Of a stretch of DNA of 64,000 nt, positions 38,052 through 47,568 are shown piece after piece. Position 1 is the stretch's first letter. Each line of letters starts with the position of its first letter. The translations under genes and the position numbers were made by a program. Source of the DNA: an uncultured Roseibium sp. (GTDB lineage Bacteria > Pseudomonadota > Alphaproteobacteria > Rhizobiales > Stappiaceae); assembly GCF_947499295.1 (NCBI RefSeq), contig NZ_CANMNP010000015.1, positions 124,001-188,000 on the forward strand, read 5' to 3'. The notes under the pieces are model-generated. The model was not told where the DNA came from, made no database searches, and saw only the letters and a list, made by a program, of their open reading frames with translations.

Positions 38052-38429
38052 ATGGAAATCCGGGACGCGCATTTTCCGGGGCGGGCGCCGCTGGATGCCT
38101 ATGGCGAAGGCGGCTTTCGCTTTGCCGAGATGTCTCATCGCGGATCACTGCTGTGTGTCCCGAGCGGAATATACGGCTGGAATGTCTGCGAACCTGAGAG
38201 CTTCTCCCAATTCGCATTCGAAAGAGTGTTCCAGGAACAGGACGATATTGAGGTTCTGCTGATCGGTACAGGCAGAGAACTGCGTCCTTTGCCACAAGAC
38301 CTCAAGGTTTTGTTTCGCGAGGCTGGCATTCTGGCGGACCCGATGTCGACAGGCGCCGCCGTGCGCACCTTTAATGTTCTTTTGTCGGAAGACAGAGCAG
38401 TTGCCGCGGCGCTACTGGCGGTGGACTGA
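38052..38429 (+). CDS. Mth938/NDUFAF3-like protein
   Basis: A 125-aa Mth938-domain (DUF498) protein, the bacterial counterpart of mitochondrial complex I assembly factor NDUFAF3. Family features are FRFAEMSHRGSLLCVPSGIYGW near the N terminus and LLIGTGRELRPLPQDLKVLFREAGILADPMSTGAAVRTFNVLLSEDRAVAAALL. GTG at 38049 precedes the ATG by one codon. Linkage to secF is conserved in alphaproteobacteria, and an NDUFAF6-like gene follows by 27 bp. Confidence 0.88.
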   Translation: MEIRDAHFPGRAPLDAYGEGGFRFAEMSHRGSLLCVPSGIYGWNVCEPESFSQFAFERVFQEQDDIEVLLIGTGRELRPLPQDLKVLFREAGILADPMSTGAAVRTFNVLLSEDRAVAAALLAVD

Positions 38430-38456
38430 CAACCGAACCGGACCATATGTGCAGAT

Positions 38457-39308
38457 ATGACCACTGACTTTGATCACGCGGCCGATATCGCACGCCAATT
38501 CGACAAGGATCGCTATCTAAGCGCTCTGCTTGCGCCAGAGAAATCTCGCCCAGGGCTTATGGCACTCTATGCCTTCAGCGCTGAACTTGGTCGAATTCGC
38601 GAGTTGGTTTCCGAGCCATTGCCAGGGGAAGTTCGGTTGCAATGGTGGAGAGACCTTCTTGAGGACAACGAACATGGTGCAGCCGCCTCCAATCCCGTCG
38701 CAAATGCACTCCTGGAAACGATTGCTCAGTATCAATTGCCAAGGCAAAGTCTCATCGCCATGACAGAGGCTCGAATTTTCGACCTCTACAACGATCAGAT
38801 GCCATCTCTGAATGATCTTGAAGGTTACGCGGGCGAAACCGTCTCCGGTCTCATTCAATTGGCTTGCCTGGTCCTCAATGACGGCAAGGACCCGGGGACG
38901 GCAATCGCTGCAGGTCACGCCGGAGTTGCCTACGCGCTGACGGGCTTGATGCGAGCATTGCCCTGGCACGCCGCTCGTCAGCAAATGTACCTGCCCAAAG
39001 ATCTGCAGGCGCGACACAATCTTGATCCGGCAACTGTATTCAAAGGCGAAACGACGCCGGAACTGCGCGCGGTTCTCACAGAACTTCGTGCGCATGTACG
39101 ACATCATCTAGAGCGGGTGCGGTCTGCATCCGTGGAGGTGCCAAGTTGCTGCACTCCAGCATTCCTGCCGCTTGTTTTGGTTGAACCCTTCTTGAAAAAA
39201 CTGGAAGCAACTGGTTTTGATCCGCTGAAGCAGAGCGCCGACCTGTCGCAAGTGAAGCGTCAATGGATCATGTGGCGTGCCAGTCGAAACCTTTTTGATA
39301 AGCTCTAA
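38457..39308 (+). CDS. Squalene/phytoene synthase-family protein (NDUFAF6-like)
   Basis: A 283-aa member of the squalene/phytoene synthase superfamily. The family's helices are visible (DRYLSALLAPEKSRPGLMALYAFSAELGRIRELVSEPLPGEVRLQWWRD) but the metal-binding DxxxD motifs of true synthases are weak or absent: the expected first one reads EARIFDLYND. This fits the NDUFAF6 complex I assembly branch rather than terpenoid synthesis. It follows the NDUFAF3-like gene. No carotenoid or hopanoid genes are near. Confidence 0.8.
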   Translation: MTTDFDHAADIARQFDKDRYLSALLAPEKSRPGLMALYAFSAELGRIRELVSEPLPGEVRLQWWRDLLEDNEHGAAASNPVANALLETIAQYQLPRQSLIAMTEARIFDLYNDQMPSLNDLEGYAGETVSGLIQLACLVLNDGKDPGTAIAAGHAGVAYALTGLMRALPWHAARQQMYLPKDLQARHNLDPATVFKGETTPELRAVLTELRAHVRHHLERVRSASVEVPSCCTPAFLPLVLVEPFLKKLEATGFDPLKQSADLSQVKRQWIMWRASRNLFDKL

Positions 39309-39335
39309 GCGGGTTGGAAAGATCCCTGCAAGCGA

Positions 39336-40754
39336 CTATTCGGCTGCTGTTTGTTCCAGATCCAGACCCGATTTCCAGGCAAGAAAGTCGACTTTTGCAC
39401 GGTCGGTCAGGGCCCTTTTTTTCGCCCTGGTCTTGTCTTTGCCCTTCAGACGTTTGCCGTTCTCATCTTTTGTCGGCGGTTCAATGGGTGGAAAGAGGCC
39501 AAAATTGACATTCATCGGCTGGAATGAACTTGGTTTTCCCGCTCCGTCCTCTCTGCTGATGTGGCCGCCGGTAATGTGTCCGAGCAGGGCACCCATTGCC
39601 GTGGTGTCAGGCGGCGTGAGAATGTCTTGGCCGCGCACCTCTCGAACTGCAAACAGCCCGGCCATGCAGCCGACGCTTGCCGATTCAACATAGCCTTCAC
39701 AGCCTGTTATCTGACCGGCAAACCGCATGCGCGGATCCGCCTTGAGACGTAGCGTCTCGTCGAGAACCTTCGGAGAGTTCAGAAAGGTATTGCGGTGCAG
39801 GCCACCCAGTCGGGCAAATTGCGCATCTTCAAGACCGGGTATCATTTTGAAAATGTCAGCCTGTGCACCGTATTTAAGTTTGGTCTGAAAACCGACCATG
39901 TTGTACAGCGTGCCCAGGGCATTATCCTGCCTCAGCTGAACCACAGCATAGGCTTTGACGTCAGGATTGTGAGCATTGGTCAGCCCCATTGGCTTCATAG
40001 GGCCGTGCCGAAGTGTTTCACGCCCTCGTGCAGCCATGACTTCGATTGGCAGACAACCGTCGAAATAGGGCGTGTTGGCTTCCCATTCCTTGAAATCGGC
40101 GGTATCCCCGGCAATCAGTGCATCAATGAACGCCTCATACTGGTCTTTGTCCAATGGACAATTGAGATAGTCTTTGCCCGTGCCACCCGGTCCAACCTTG
40201 TCATATCGCGATTGGAACCAGGCCTTGGAAAGATCGACTGAGTCAAAGTGAACGATTGGGGCAATAGCGTCGAAAAACGCCAATGAATCCTCACCGCTGA
40301 GGCCCAGTACTGCCTGCGACAGGGCTGGGGAGGTGAGCGGACCAGTTGCGACAATCACTTTTTCCCAGTCTTCGGGTGGAAGTCCGTCGATTTCGGCGCG
40401 GTCGATTGTAATTCTTGGATGACCTTCGAGCGCAGTTGTCACCGCGTTCGAGAAACCGTTGCGATCGACAGCCAACGCGCTGCCTGCAGGTACCTGATTG
40501 GCATCCGCTGATGCCATGATCAGTGAACCGAGTTGACGAAGTTCATGATGTATCAGGCCAACGGCATTCTGTTCGTTGTCGTCGGAACGGAAAGAGTTGG
40601 AGCAGACGAGTTCCGCCAACCCATCGGTCTGGTGTGCGTCTGTTTTTCTGACCGGACGCATCTCGTGCAACACAACATCAATTCCGGCCTGAGCGATCTG
40701 CCATGCGGCTTCCGAGCCGGCAAGGCCGCCGCCAATTATGTGAATGGGGCTCAT
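39336..40754 (-). CDS. trmFO: TrmFO, folate/FAD-dependent tRNA m5U54 methyltransferase
   Basis: A 472-aa flavoprotein that methylates U54 of tRNA using methylenetetrahydrofolate. FAD loop [21 protein letters not shown], then [74 protein letters not shown], and [16 protein letters not shown] are all hallmarks. Convergent with the preceding gene. Basic tail ([29 protein letters not shown]) is a C-terminal extension of ~30 residues. Confidence 0.95.
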   Translation of the reverse strand: MSPIHIIGGGLAGSEAAWQIAQAGIDVVLHEMRPVRKTDAHQTDGLAELVCSNSFRSDDNEQNAVGLIHHELRQLGSLIMASADANQVPAGSALAVDRNGFSNAVTTALEGHPRITIDRAEIDGLPPEDWEKVIVATGPLTSPALSQAVLGLSGEDSLAFFDAIAPIVHFDSVDLSKAWFQSRYDKVGPGGTGKDYLNCPLDKDQYEAFIDALIAGDTADFKEWEANTPYFDGCLPIEVMAARGRETLRHGPMKPMGLTNAHNPDVKAYAVVQLRQDNALGTLYNMVGFQTKLKYGAQADIFKMIPGLEDAQFARLGGLHRNTFLNSPKVLDETLRLKADPRMRFAGQITGCEGYVESASVGCMAGLFAVREVRGQDILTPPDTTAMGALLGHITGGHISREDGAGKPSSFQPMNVNFGLFPPIEPPTKDENGKRLKGKDKTRAKKRALTDRAKVDFLAWKSGLDLEQTAAE

Positions 40755-40982
40755 TTGTCTTCCCTGGGGGCAATGCCGGCAAACTCAGGCTATTATGCAC
40801 CTGTCTCCGGTTCGAACATTTAGGTAGTGATTATCCACATTCAGCGCCAATCGCAATTGTTTCCCGGCACTAAGGTCTTTCCAAAGCGAGGATGTGTTGG
40901 CTATCCGTCGGGCTTGATTGCAATGTCTTGGTCTTAATTGCAGCTTTCGAGCGTCAAGGTCCGAATATCGTTTCTGTCGATC

Positions 40983-40989
40983 AAAGGAG
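40983..40989 (+). promoter_or_regulatory. Ribosome-binding site fixing a GTG start
   Basis: AAAGGAG lies six bases before GTG at 40996, which makes GTG the likely start of the GFA-family gene instead of upstream in-frame codons. Confidence 0.7.
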
Positions 40990-40995
40990 AAAACA

Positions 40996-41388
40996 GTGTA
41001 TAGGGGCTCTTGTCACTGTGGTCGGGTCAGCTTTCTTGTCGATGCAAAAATCGATCACGCTCGGCAATGCGATTGTTCAATTTGCAGCAAACGAGGGCTC
41101 TTGACGTTCAGAGTGCCTAAAGCGGCACTCAACCTGAAAGGCGATTTGGAGGACTTGATCCAATATCGCTGGGGAACGAGGACTGCTGTCGACTACTTTT
41201 GCCCCACATGCGGAGTTTTGCCGTTTCGGCGTCCCAGTCAACCGACGCCTGAAGAGCAGGAAGCCGGTCTGGATTCGTTCGACGGCTGGTCCATAAATCT
41301 CAGGTGCCTTGATAATTTGAATCTCGACGATCTACCGAAGCGCCGGATATTTGGCAGTCGCCTGCAAATCCGAAGCAGACCAGCGTAG
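40996..41388 (+). CDS. GFA-family zinc protein (DUF636)
   Basis: A 130-aa member of the glutathione-dependent formaldehyde-activating (GFA) family, small zinc-binding proteins whose substrates are often unknown. Ligand cysteines are in GSCHCGRVSF, QCDCSICSKRG and FCPTCGV. No ATG starts the domain; GTG at 40996 gives VYRGSCHCG. Stands alone, and the bidirectional hairpin at 41492-41537 probably ends its transcript as well as the sRNA coming from the right. Confidence 0.85.
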   Translation: MYRGSCHCGRVSFLVDAKIDHARQCDCSICSKRGLLTFRVPKAALNLKGDLEDLIQYRWGTRTAVDYFCPTCGVLPFRRPSQPTPEEQEAGLDSFDGWSINLRCLDNLNLDDLPKRRIFGSRLQIRSRPA

Positions 41389-41487
41389 CCTGGGTTGAGA
41401 ACCGCAAGCAGTCACTCGTCCGAACCTGCCGGCTGCGAATTCGGCAAGGCGTCGTCGATTGCATTGGAGGTTCCGTCTCGAAAAGAG

Positions 41488-41606
41488 ACACAAAAAAACG
41501 CCAGCCGGTGGGAGGAGGATCCGGCAGGCGTTTTTTTAAACCTGCGCTGTTGGCGCAGGGCAGCAATCAGGAACTTGGGAGGAGAATAGTTCCAGACTGC
41601 ATATTC
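41488..41606 (-). ncRNA. Cuckoo/CcsR-like small RNA, locus A
   Basis: Directly downstream (minus strand) of the DUF1127 gene at 41607-41756. Three hairpins are visible. The first, GGAACT/AGTTCC (41570-41575 with 41588-41593), has loop ATTCTCCTCCCA on the minus strand. The second is CCTGCGC/GCGCAGG at 41541-41559. The third is a terminator, CGCC-GCCGG paired with an A/A mismatch, loop ATCCTCCTCCCA (41509-41520), and a T-run. Loops with CCUCCUCCC behind DUF1127 genes define the cuckoo/CcsR RNA family, known from Rhodobacter as stress-induced RNAs. Exact ends need mapping. Confidence 0.72.
41492..41537. terminator. Bidirectional terminator with a CCTCCTCCC loop
   Basis: CGCCAGCCGG (41499-41508) pairs with CCGGCAGGCG (41521-41530) apart from one A/A mismatch, flanked by A7 and T7. 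It ends the plus-strand GFA gene and the minus-strand DUF1127/sRNA transcript. Confidence 0.88.
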
Positions 41607-41756
41607 TTATTTTGCGGACATACGCGCGTAGTGGCTGATGTCAGCACGAGCAATGCCAAGGTCATTCAGTTCCCGGTTGCTCAAGTTGGACAGCTCGTCG
41701 TAAGTCTGACGGAAGCGTTTCCAGTTGTTGTATTTGCGAACAACGTTATCGATCAT
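41607..41756 (-). CDS. DUF1127 small protein, copy A
   Basis: A 49-aa DUF1127 (YjiS-like) protein too short for ordinary gene calling. It reads MIDNVVRKYNNWKRF, then TYDELSNLSNRELNDLGI and ARADISHYARMSAK. The core ELSxLSNRELxDLGIxRxDI is the DUF1127 signature. Small Arg-rich members of this family bind RNA or regulate metabolism and growth in alphaproteobacteria. The paralogue at 42169-42318 has the same length and half the same residues. It is followed by a cuckoo-like sRNA. Confidence 0.88.
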   Translation of the reverse strand: MIDNVVRKYNNWKRFRQTYDELSNLSNRELNDLGIARADISHYARMSAK

Positions 41757-42030
41757 TTTTAAGGCCTTTCGCTATATCTGTGGCCATGGCACCGCGGATC
41801 GGCGTCTGGCCCGTTCATCTCTTACGGTTTTGAAGATAGTGTTATTGTGCACTGCGAGGTAGAGGTGAAATCGCGTAACAGGTATGCGATTTTTGCAAAG
41901 CAAATTGCCTTTTAACCATTTGAATACCCAGCGTGCGCCCAGTCCACGCATGGCTCTCGTCGCCTTATTTCGCAGTTGCGAAGAAGCGAGGAGTGAGTGT
42001 TTTTATGAGTGTGCGGGATACAGGGTGCCA

Positions 42031-42168
42031 AACAAACGAACGCCCGCCAGCGGGAGGAGGTGCTGGCGGGCGTCGTTTCGACGTGACAGGGCTGGGAGGA
42101 GGATGCCCTGCGTGTCACACGTCCGTTGGCTGGGAGGAGGATGCCTCGGGACGCGATTCTAAATTGTG
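42031..42168 (-). ncRNA. Cuckoo/CcsR-like small RNA, locus B
   Basis: Directly downstream of the DUF1127 gene at 42169-42318 on the minus strand. CCTCCTCCC occurs three times (rev. comp. of 42132-42140, 42094-42102, 42052-42060). The middle copy sits in the loop of a 6-bp stem CAGGGC/GCCCTG (42087-42092 with 42105-42110). The last is in the loop of a perfect 12-bp stem ACGCCCGCCAGC/GCTGGCGGGCGT (42040-42051 with 42062-42073), then a T-rich tail, so it is the terminator. The first lies in a weak GGC/GCC stem. Whether this is one or two RNAs is unknown. Confidence 0.75.
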
Positions 42169-42318
42169 TTAGCCGTAGTTGCGGCGAGCGACGAATTTGA
42201 TGTCGCTACGGCTGATGCCGAGGTCGGTAAGTTCGCGGTTGGATAGACGAGACAGCTCATCCACCGCACGGCGGTAACTCACCCAGTTGCTGTACTTCTG
42301 TCGCACAGTGTCAAACAT
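42169..42318 (-). CDS. DUF1127 small protein, copy B
   Basis: A 49-aa DUF1127 protein: MFDTVRQKYSNWVSY, then RAVDELSRLSNRELTDLGI and SRSDIKFVARRNYG. It matches copy A across the core and ends with the family's Arg-rich tail. In Rhodobacter a DUF1127 gene is cotranscribed with four CcsR RNAs, processed from its 3' side; the same layout is here. The 246 bp between it and uvrA hold no other gene and should contain the promoter. Confidence 0.88.
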   Translation of the reverse strand: MFDTVRQKYSNWVSYRRAVDELSRLSNRELTDLGISRSDIKFVARRNYG

Positions 42319-42564
42319 CTTCTTGTTCCTTATTCGGCGAGAAGCCTGAACCGCTCGCTCCGTTGTTGATCCATGATATAATTCACCGAGTAAAATAAAA
42401 GAAGTGCAATCTCTGCATGACAGGCATGCGTTTGATGCAATGCAGCAAATTCTACTCGAAGAATTCAGTGTGATCTAAAAAACACACTGCAAATCAACAA
42501 ATTAAAACATAAGGTGCAGTGCACACTTTTCAAGAGTGCGCAGCGCAAATCTTCTAATTGGGTA

Positions 42565-45495
42565 TTATTCAGCTGCGTCGGAGGTCTGCTGTGGGCGCCG
42601 ATGCAGCAATTCGCGCAAAAACTGCCCGGTGTAGCTTTGTTCAGCTTCTGCCACATCCTCGGGTCGACCGGTCGCCACAATTGTGCCACCTCCGTCTCCA
42701 CCTTCCGGCCCCAGATCGATGATCCAGTCCGCAGTCTTGATGACTTCCAGATTGTGCTCGATCACAAGCACCGTGTTCCCCTGGTCGACCAACTCATGCA
42801 AAACATCCAAAAGCTTGGCGACATCATGGAAATGCAAACCGGTTGTCGGCTCATCCAATATATAGAGCGTGCGGCCTGTGGAACGTTTCGAGAGCTCCTT
42901 CGCAAGCTTTACGCGTTGCGCTTCGCCGCCTGATAGCGTGGTTGCCTGCTGACCAACCTTTATATAGCCAAGCCCGACCCTTGCCAGTGTTTCCATTTTA
43001 TCTCGTACAGCTGGTACGGCCGCAAAAAACTCTGCCGCCTCTTCAACGGTCATATCGAGCACATCGGCTATGGATTTGCCCTTGAATTCGACTTCCAGCG
43101 TTTCGCGATTGTACCGCTTGCCTTGGCAAACGTCACAGGTGACATAAACATCTGGCAGGAAGTGCATTTCAATTTTGATGACACCATCGCCCTGACAGGC
43201 CTCGCAGCGGCCACCCTTGACATTGAACGAAAACCGACCGGGTTGATAGCCGCGCGCTTTTGCTTCGGGCATGCCCGCAAACCATTCCCGTATGGGTGTA
43301 AATGCGCCGGTATAGGTGGCCGGGTTCGATCGTGGTGTTCTTCCGATTGGCGATTGATCGATATCGATCACCTTGTCCAGCACCTCCAGCCCCTCAATCC
43401 GGTCATGTGGGGCAGGGTTGTCACGTGCACCATTCAGGCGACGGGCAGCGGCCTTATACAAGGTGTCTATCAAGAAGGTCGATTTTCCACCTCCAGATAC
43501 ACCCGTGACGCAGGTGAATGTGCTGAGCGGCACGTCCACATTGACGTCCTTCAAATTATTCCCACGCGCGCCTTTGACCGAAAGTTGCCGCTTCTTGTTT
43601 ATCTTGCGCCGTCCATCAGCTCTGGAAATCATGCGCGCGCCAGACAAATACTCACCGGTAAGAGACTTCGGATTCGCCATGACCTCGGCAGGCGTGCCCT
43701 TTGCGACCACCTGGCCGCCATGAACACCAGCACCCGGTCCGACATCAACCACGTAGTCCGCTGTAAGGACAGCGTCTTCATCGTGTTCAACCACGATTAC
43801 GGTATTGCCAAGGTCACGCAGATGTTTCAGCGTTTCCAGAAGTCTGGCATTGTCTCGCTGGTGCAGGCCGATGGAGGGCTCATCCAGCACGTAAAGAACA
43901 CCCGTTAGCCCAGAACCTATTTGTGAAGCGAGCCGGATGCGCTGGCTCTCGCCGCCGGAAAGAGTGCCGGAAGCGCGGGAGAGTGTCAGATATTCCAATC
44001 CGACATCATTCAGAAACTTCAGTCTCTCACGGATTTCCTTCAGGATTCGACCGGCAATTTCGTTCTGTTTTTCATTCAATTGTTCTGGAAGTTTTTCATA
44101 CCATTCGCTTGCAAGCCGAATGGAGTTTTCGGTTATTTCACCGATGTGCTTTCCGGCGATCTTGACCGCCAATGCCTCAGGTTTCAGGCGAAATCCACTG
44201 CATGCCGGACACGCATGGTCTGACTGGAAACGGCTCAGTTCCTCACGTACCCACGTGCTCTCGGTTTCGCGCCAACGTCGTTCGATATTGCCAATTACGC
44301 CTTCGAAGGTCTTTTCGGTCCGGTAGCTTCGCACACCATCGTCATAGACAAATTCGATCGCATTCTTTCCCGTCCCGTGAAGAATAGCGTCCTGCACCTC
44401 GGAAGGGAGGTCTTTCCAGGGGGTCGCCATTGAAACTTTGAAGTGCCCGCAAAGTGCCTCAAGCGTCTGAGTGTAATAAGGCGACGTCGATCCTGTCTTT
44501 GCCCAAGGCAAGACAGCACCTTCTCGCAGCGAAAGAGAGTGATCGGGAACAACCAGGTCTTCCTCGAACGCCAGTGTGGTGCCAAGACCGTCGCAGGTCG
44601 GGCAGGCGCCGAAAGGGTTGTTAAAGGAGAAGAGGCGCGGTTCGATTTCCGAAATGGTGAAGCCGGACACCGGGCAGGCAAATTTTTCAGAAAAGATCAG
44701 CCGCTTTGCATCACCATTATCTTTAACCTGATCGGCGAATTCCGCGATTGCGATGCCGTCGGCGAGTTTCAGCGCGGTCTCCAGAGAATCGGCAAGTCGC
44801 CCCGCGATATCATCGCGCACGACTATACGGTCCACGACAACATCGATGTCGTGTTTGAATTTCTTGTCGAGAGCCGGGGCGTCTGCAATTTCATAAAAGG
44901 TGCCGTCAATTTTGACGCGCTGAAACCCCTTTTTCATAAGCTCAGCCAGCTCTTTACGGTATTCACCCTTTCTGCCGCGCACCATCGGCGCAAGCAGATA
45001 AAGTCTCGCGCCTTCCTCAAGACCCATGACCCTGTCGACCATCTGGCTGACGGTTTGACTTTCGATGGGAAGACCGGTCGCCGGCGAATAGGGCACCCCA
45101 ACTCGCGCGAACAACAGTCGCATGTAGTCGTAGATTTCCGTGACCGTACCAACGGTCGAACGCGGGTTACGGCTCGTTGTCTTTTGCTCGATCGAGATGG
45201 CAGGTGAAAGACCGTCAATCTGGTCCACGTCGGGCTTCTGCATCATTTCCAGGAACTGGCGTGCATAGGCGGACAAGCTTTCGACGTAGCGCCGCTGTCC
45301 TTCAGCATAAATCGTATCGAATGCAAGCGACGACTTGCCTGATCCCGATAGACCGGTCATGACGATCAGCCTGTCACGAGGCAAGTCCAGGTCTACGCCT
45401 TTTAGATTGTGCTCACGGGCACCCTTGACGCTGATCACCTTGGTCGGGTCATTTTTCCAGCTATTGTCCGACTTGGGTGTCTTGGGCTTGGTCAT
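42565..45495 (-). CDS. uvrA: UvrA, excinuclease ABC subunit A
   Basis: A 976-aa damage-recognition ATPase of nucleotide excision repair, expected length. Two ABC ATPase halves each have Walker A ([36 protein letters not shown]), the signature [12 protein letters not shown] / [12 protein letters not shown], and Walker B ([26 protein letters not shown]). Zinc-finger cysteines occur ([27 protein letters not shown]). It is divergent from ssb across ~570 bp that hold a near-match SOS box. Confidence 0.97.
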   Translation of the reverse strand: MTKPKTPKSDNSWKNDPTKVISVKGAREHNLKGVDLDLPRDRLIVMTGLSGSGKSSLAFDTIYAEGQRRYVESLSAYARQFLEMMQKPDVDQIDGLSPAISIEQKTTSRNPRSTVGTVTEIYDYMRLLFARVGVPYSPATGLPIESQTVSQMVDRVMGLEEGARLYLLAPMVRGRKGEYRKELAELMKKGFQRVKIDGTFYEIADAPALDKKFKHDIDVVVDRIVVRDDIAGRLADSLETALKLADGIAIAEFADQVKDNGDAKRLIFSEKFACPVSGFTISEIEPRLFSFNNPFGACPTCDGLGTTLAFEEDLVVPDHSLSLREGAVLPWAKTGSTSPYYTQTLEALCGHFKVSMATPWKDLPSEVQDAILHGTGKNAIEFVYDDGVRSYRTEKTFEGVIGNIERRWRETESTWVREELSRFQSDHACPACSGFRLKPEALAVKIAGKHIGEITENSIRLASEWYEKLPEQLNEKQNEIAGRILKEIRERLKFLNDVGLEYLTLSRASGTLSGGESQRIRLASQIGSGLTGVLYVLDEPSIGLHQRDNARLLETLKHLRDLGNTVIVVEHDEDAVLTADYVVDVGPGAGVHGGQVVAKGTPAEVMANPKSLTGEYLSGARMISRADGRRKINKKRQLSVKGARGNNLKDVNVDVPLSTFTCVTGVSGGGKSTFLIDTLYKAAARRLNGARDNPAPHDRIEGLEVLDKVIDIDQSPIGRTPRSNPATYTGAFTPIREWFAGMPEAKARGYQPGRFSFNVKGGRCEACQGDGVIKIEMHFLPDVYVTCDVCQGKRYNRETLEVEFKGKSIADVLDMTVEEAAEFFAAVPAVRDKMETLARVGLGYIKVGQQATTLSGGEAQRVKLAKELSKRSTGRTLYILDEPTTGLHFHDVAKLLDVLHELVDQGNTVLVIEHNLEVIKTADWIIDLGPEGGDGGGTIVATGRPEDVAEAEQSYTGQFLRELLHRRPQQTSDAAE

Positions 45496-46067
45496 TCTCG
45501 TGTTTCCTGAAGGTCTGCACAGGCGATGATATTGGCAAGTGCAGGGAACTTTGATGTCGGTGTGGCAAATCTTGCCTGCCCGGATATAACAGTTTCCGCC
45601 GGTGCTTCCAGTGGGCCAAAGTCACGTTGCTAAAAGACCGGCAACTTTCTTGGGTGTTCGATTGAATCGGTTTTACAGAAATGATAAGAACAAAACAAGT
45701 ACATGTAATTGGCTACGTCAGGAAGCTTGTGCTGTTTTGGCCTAAATCCAGATGGGTGCAATTGTATCTTCCTGACAGTCTTTGGCGTATTCGATGGCCA
45801 CAATGCGCCGTGCGGTCAGGTCTCCTGCTTTTAAAGTCCGCTGGGGCGATAAGGCAGATGAACAAGAACGCATCCATGCCACGTTAACCGGGGTTGGCCT
45901 GTGGAAAATGAGTGCTTGTGCGGGAAAAAGCGCGCGAAGCTGTTGGCAGGCCGTTAGGGTTCTGGTTCAAGCCGCGGAGCCGGTAGCACGGTTGGACATC
46001 AACAAGTTTGCCGACGAGCGAACCGACTGGTGAAGTCGAACCGCAGAATGAAAAACAGGAGAGCAGA
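45496..46067. other. Intergenic region between uvrA and ssb
   Basis: About 570 bases with no credible gene; the frames seen are short and unlike any family. It holds the SOS-box candidate at 45688-45702 and a small hairpin GTTGC/GCAAC near 45627. The ssb ribosome-binding site (AGGAGAG) is at its right end. Confidence 0.5.
45688..45702. promoter_or_regulatory. Near-match LexA (SOS) box
   Basis: GAAC-AAAACAA-GTAC, one base off the alphaproteobacterial consensus GAAC-N7-GAAC / GTTC-N7-GTTC. It lies 193 bp upstream of uvrA, between the divergent uvrA and ssb genes, where LexA sites are usual. Confidence 0.5.
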
Positions 46068-46598
46068 ATGGCGGGCAGCGTCAACAAGGTAATTTTGGTT
46101 GGAAATCTGGGGGCAGATCCGGAAATCCGCCGGACTCAGGACGGTCGGCCGATTGCCAATCTGCGGATCGCAACTTCGGAATCCTGGAGAGATCGGAGCA
46201 GTGGTGAGCGTCGGGAGAAAACCGAGTGGCACCGGGTTGTCATCTTCAACGAAGGTTTGTGCAAGGTGGCAGAACAGTATCTGCGCAAAGGATCCAAGAT
46301 CTATCTTGAAGGCCAATTGCAGACCCGCAAATGGCAAGATCAGTCCGGTCAGGACCGCTATTCCACCGAAGTCGTGCTGCAAGGCTTTAATTCAAACCTG
46401 ACAATGCTCGACGGGCGCGGCGAGGGCGGTGGGCAACCAGGTGGACTGCCTGACTACGGAAATGACCAGGGCGGTGGCTTCGGCGGCGGTTCAAGTGGCG
46501 GTGGCGGCTATGGCGGCGGTCAGAGCGGCGGCGGTTTCGGTGGTCCTTCTAGCGGTGGCGGTGGTGCTGGCCCGATGGATGATGAAATTCCATTCTAG
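46068..46598 (+). CDS. ssb: Single-stranded DNA-binding protein
   Basis: A 176-aa SSB. OB-fold core ([34 protein letters not shown]...[15 protein letters not shown] type), then a glycine-rich linker of ~50 residues and the conserved acidic tip MDDEIPF that recruits repair and replication partners. GGAGAG at 46058-46063 precedes the ATG; the 20-codon upstream frame is ignored. Divergent from uvrA. Confidence 0.96.
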   Translation: MAGSVNKVILVGNLGADPEIRRTQDGRPIANLRIATSESWRDRSSGERREKTEWHRVVIFNEGLCKVAEQYLRKGSKIYLEGQLQTRKWQDQSGQDRYSTEVVLQGFNSNLTMLDGRGEGGGQPGGLPDYGNDQGGGFGGGSSGGGGYGGGQSGGGFGGPSSGGGGAGPMDDEIPF

Positions 46599-46612
46599 TC
46601 AAACGACAAAGG

Positions 46613-46650
46613 CACGAGAGGCCCTGTTTAGACAGGGGCCTCGTGTGTCA
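46613..46650. terminator. Rho-independent terminator after ssb
   Basis: CACGAG (46613-46618) and GGCCCTGT (46620-46627) pair with ACAGGG (46632-46637) and CTCGTG (46640-46645) with small bulges; TGTCATTTTG follows. It separates the convergent ssb and metallopeptidase genes. Confidence 0.75.
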
Positions 46651-46655
46651 TTTTG

Positions 46656-47132
46656 TTATCCGCCGACATGCGGATCATACGGTGTGCTTGGATCGTCAAC
46701 GCCGTCATAATATTCTTTCGCAGTTCCCAGACCGCAATGATATACGGCCTCTTCCGCGCGTGTATCTCCACCCGTGATTGGCGCGCCGTTGTGGTGTGCC
46801 ATTTCGTGAATAATGGTCGCCAAAACCATCCAGCGCCCCGTGTTGAACGCCCGATCACCGATAGCGATTTCGCCGGTCGGCACATGGATCTCTCCATGCA
46901 ATGGAGAAATCGTAGGACCATAATTTACCCAGATCGAGCTGTCGTTGATCATGTCCGACAAGCTGCGGCCTTTGGGCAGGGTACGGAAATAGGCGTTGCA
47001 GGATGGATTGTTTTTTACCATCCGGAACAATTTGCTCCTTGCCCATTTGCACTTCGAGTACTGAGAAGAATCGAAGCTTGTGTATTTCCAGATCGGCGAG
47101 GAATGGTCACCGACATTGAATTGGAACGGCAT
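46656..47132 (-). CDS. Small HExxH metallopeptidase-like protein of unknown role
   Basis: A 158-aa protein whose core is LATIIHEMAHHNGAPITGGDTRAEEAVYHCG, a zincin HExxH motif with a downstream acidic residue. Nothing before it looks like a signal peptide, so cytoplasmic or exported by an unknown route. Conserved cysteines (SKCKW, NPSCNAY, YHCG) are spread through it. AGAAGG precedes the start at 47132; the frame runs 37 codons further up without a good start. The fold resembles metal-dependent toxins or M35-like lysine endopeptidases, but I would not assign one. Confidence 0.6.
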   Translation of the reverse strand: MPFQFNVGDHSSPIWKYTSFDSSQYSKCKWARSKLFRMVKNNPSCNAYFRTLPKGRSLSDMINDSSIWVNYGPTISPLHGEIHVPTGEIAIGDRAFNTGRWMVLATIIHEMAHHNGAPITGGDTRAEEAVYHCGLGTAKEYYDGVDDPSTPYDPHVGG

Positions 47133-47568
47133 TAGGCCTTCTCCCTTTTGCTCACTTTTTCGTGAGTTCTTATAGGAGAGAGCCGGATTGGATATCGTGA
47201 TAGCCATCACGCAAGAGCTGAATGCATCGGTTAGCGCACCCATAAAGAGAGTATGGGTTTAGCTGCATCTTCTGGTGGGTGAAATCGAGGCAATAACGTC
47301 ACACTGAATTGAATTCAAAATCTGTGTACGACGCGCGCTCTTAACCATCTTCAGAAGCCTGATATAGTATCAACGGATTGAAATGAGGTGATTTGCAAAG
47401 GCTGTGCAGCGAAAAATGCCCTGCTTTTGCCTGCAGATCACACCAAACGCGACATAATTTCCCGGCAGAACGAACCGGGTGGCGTTTTTCCTTGGCAGGG
47501 AATGAGAACATCCGGTCTCCGTGGGCGCGTTGCCGGACCAAAATAAATTTAGTTTTCGGGTTGGAACA
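47133..47568. other. Intergenic region between divergent metallopeptidase and L,D-transpeptidase genes
   Basis: About 435 bases with no gene recognised. Promoters for both flanking genes should lie here. No clear repeats or known operators were seen. Confidence 0.4.
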
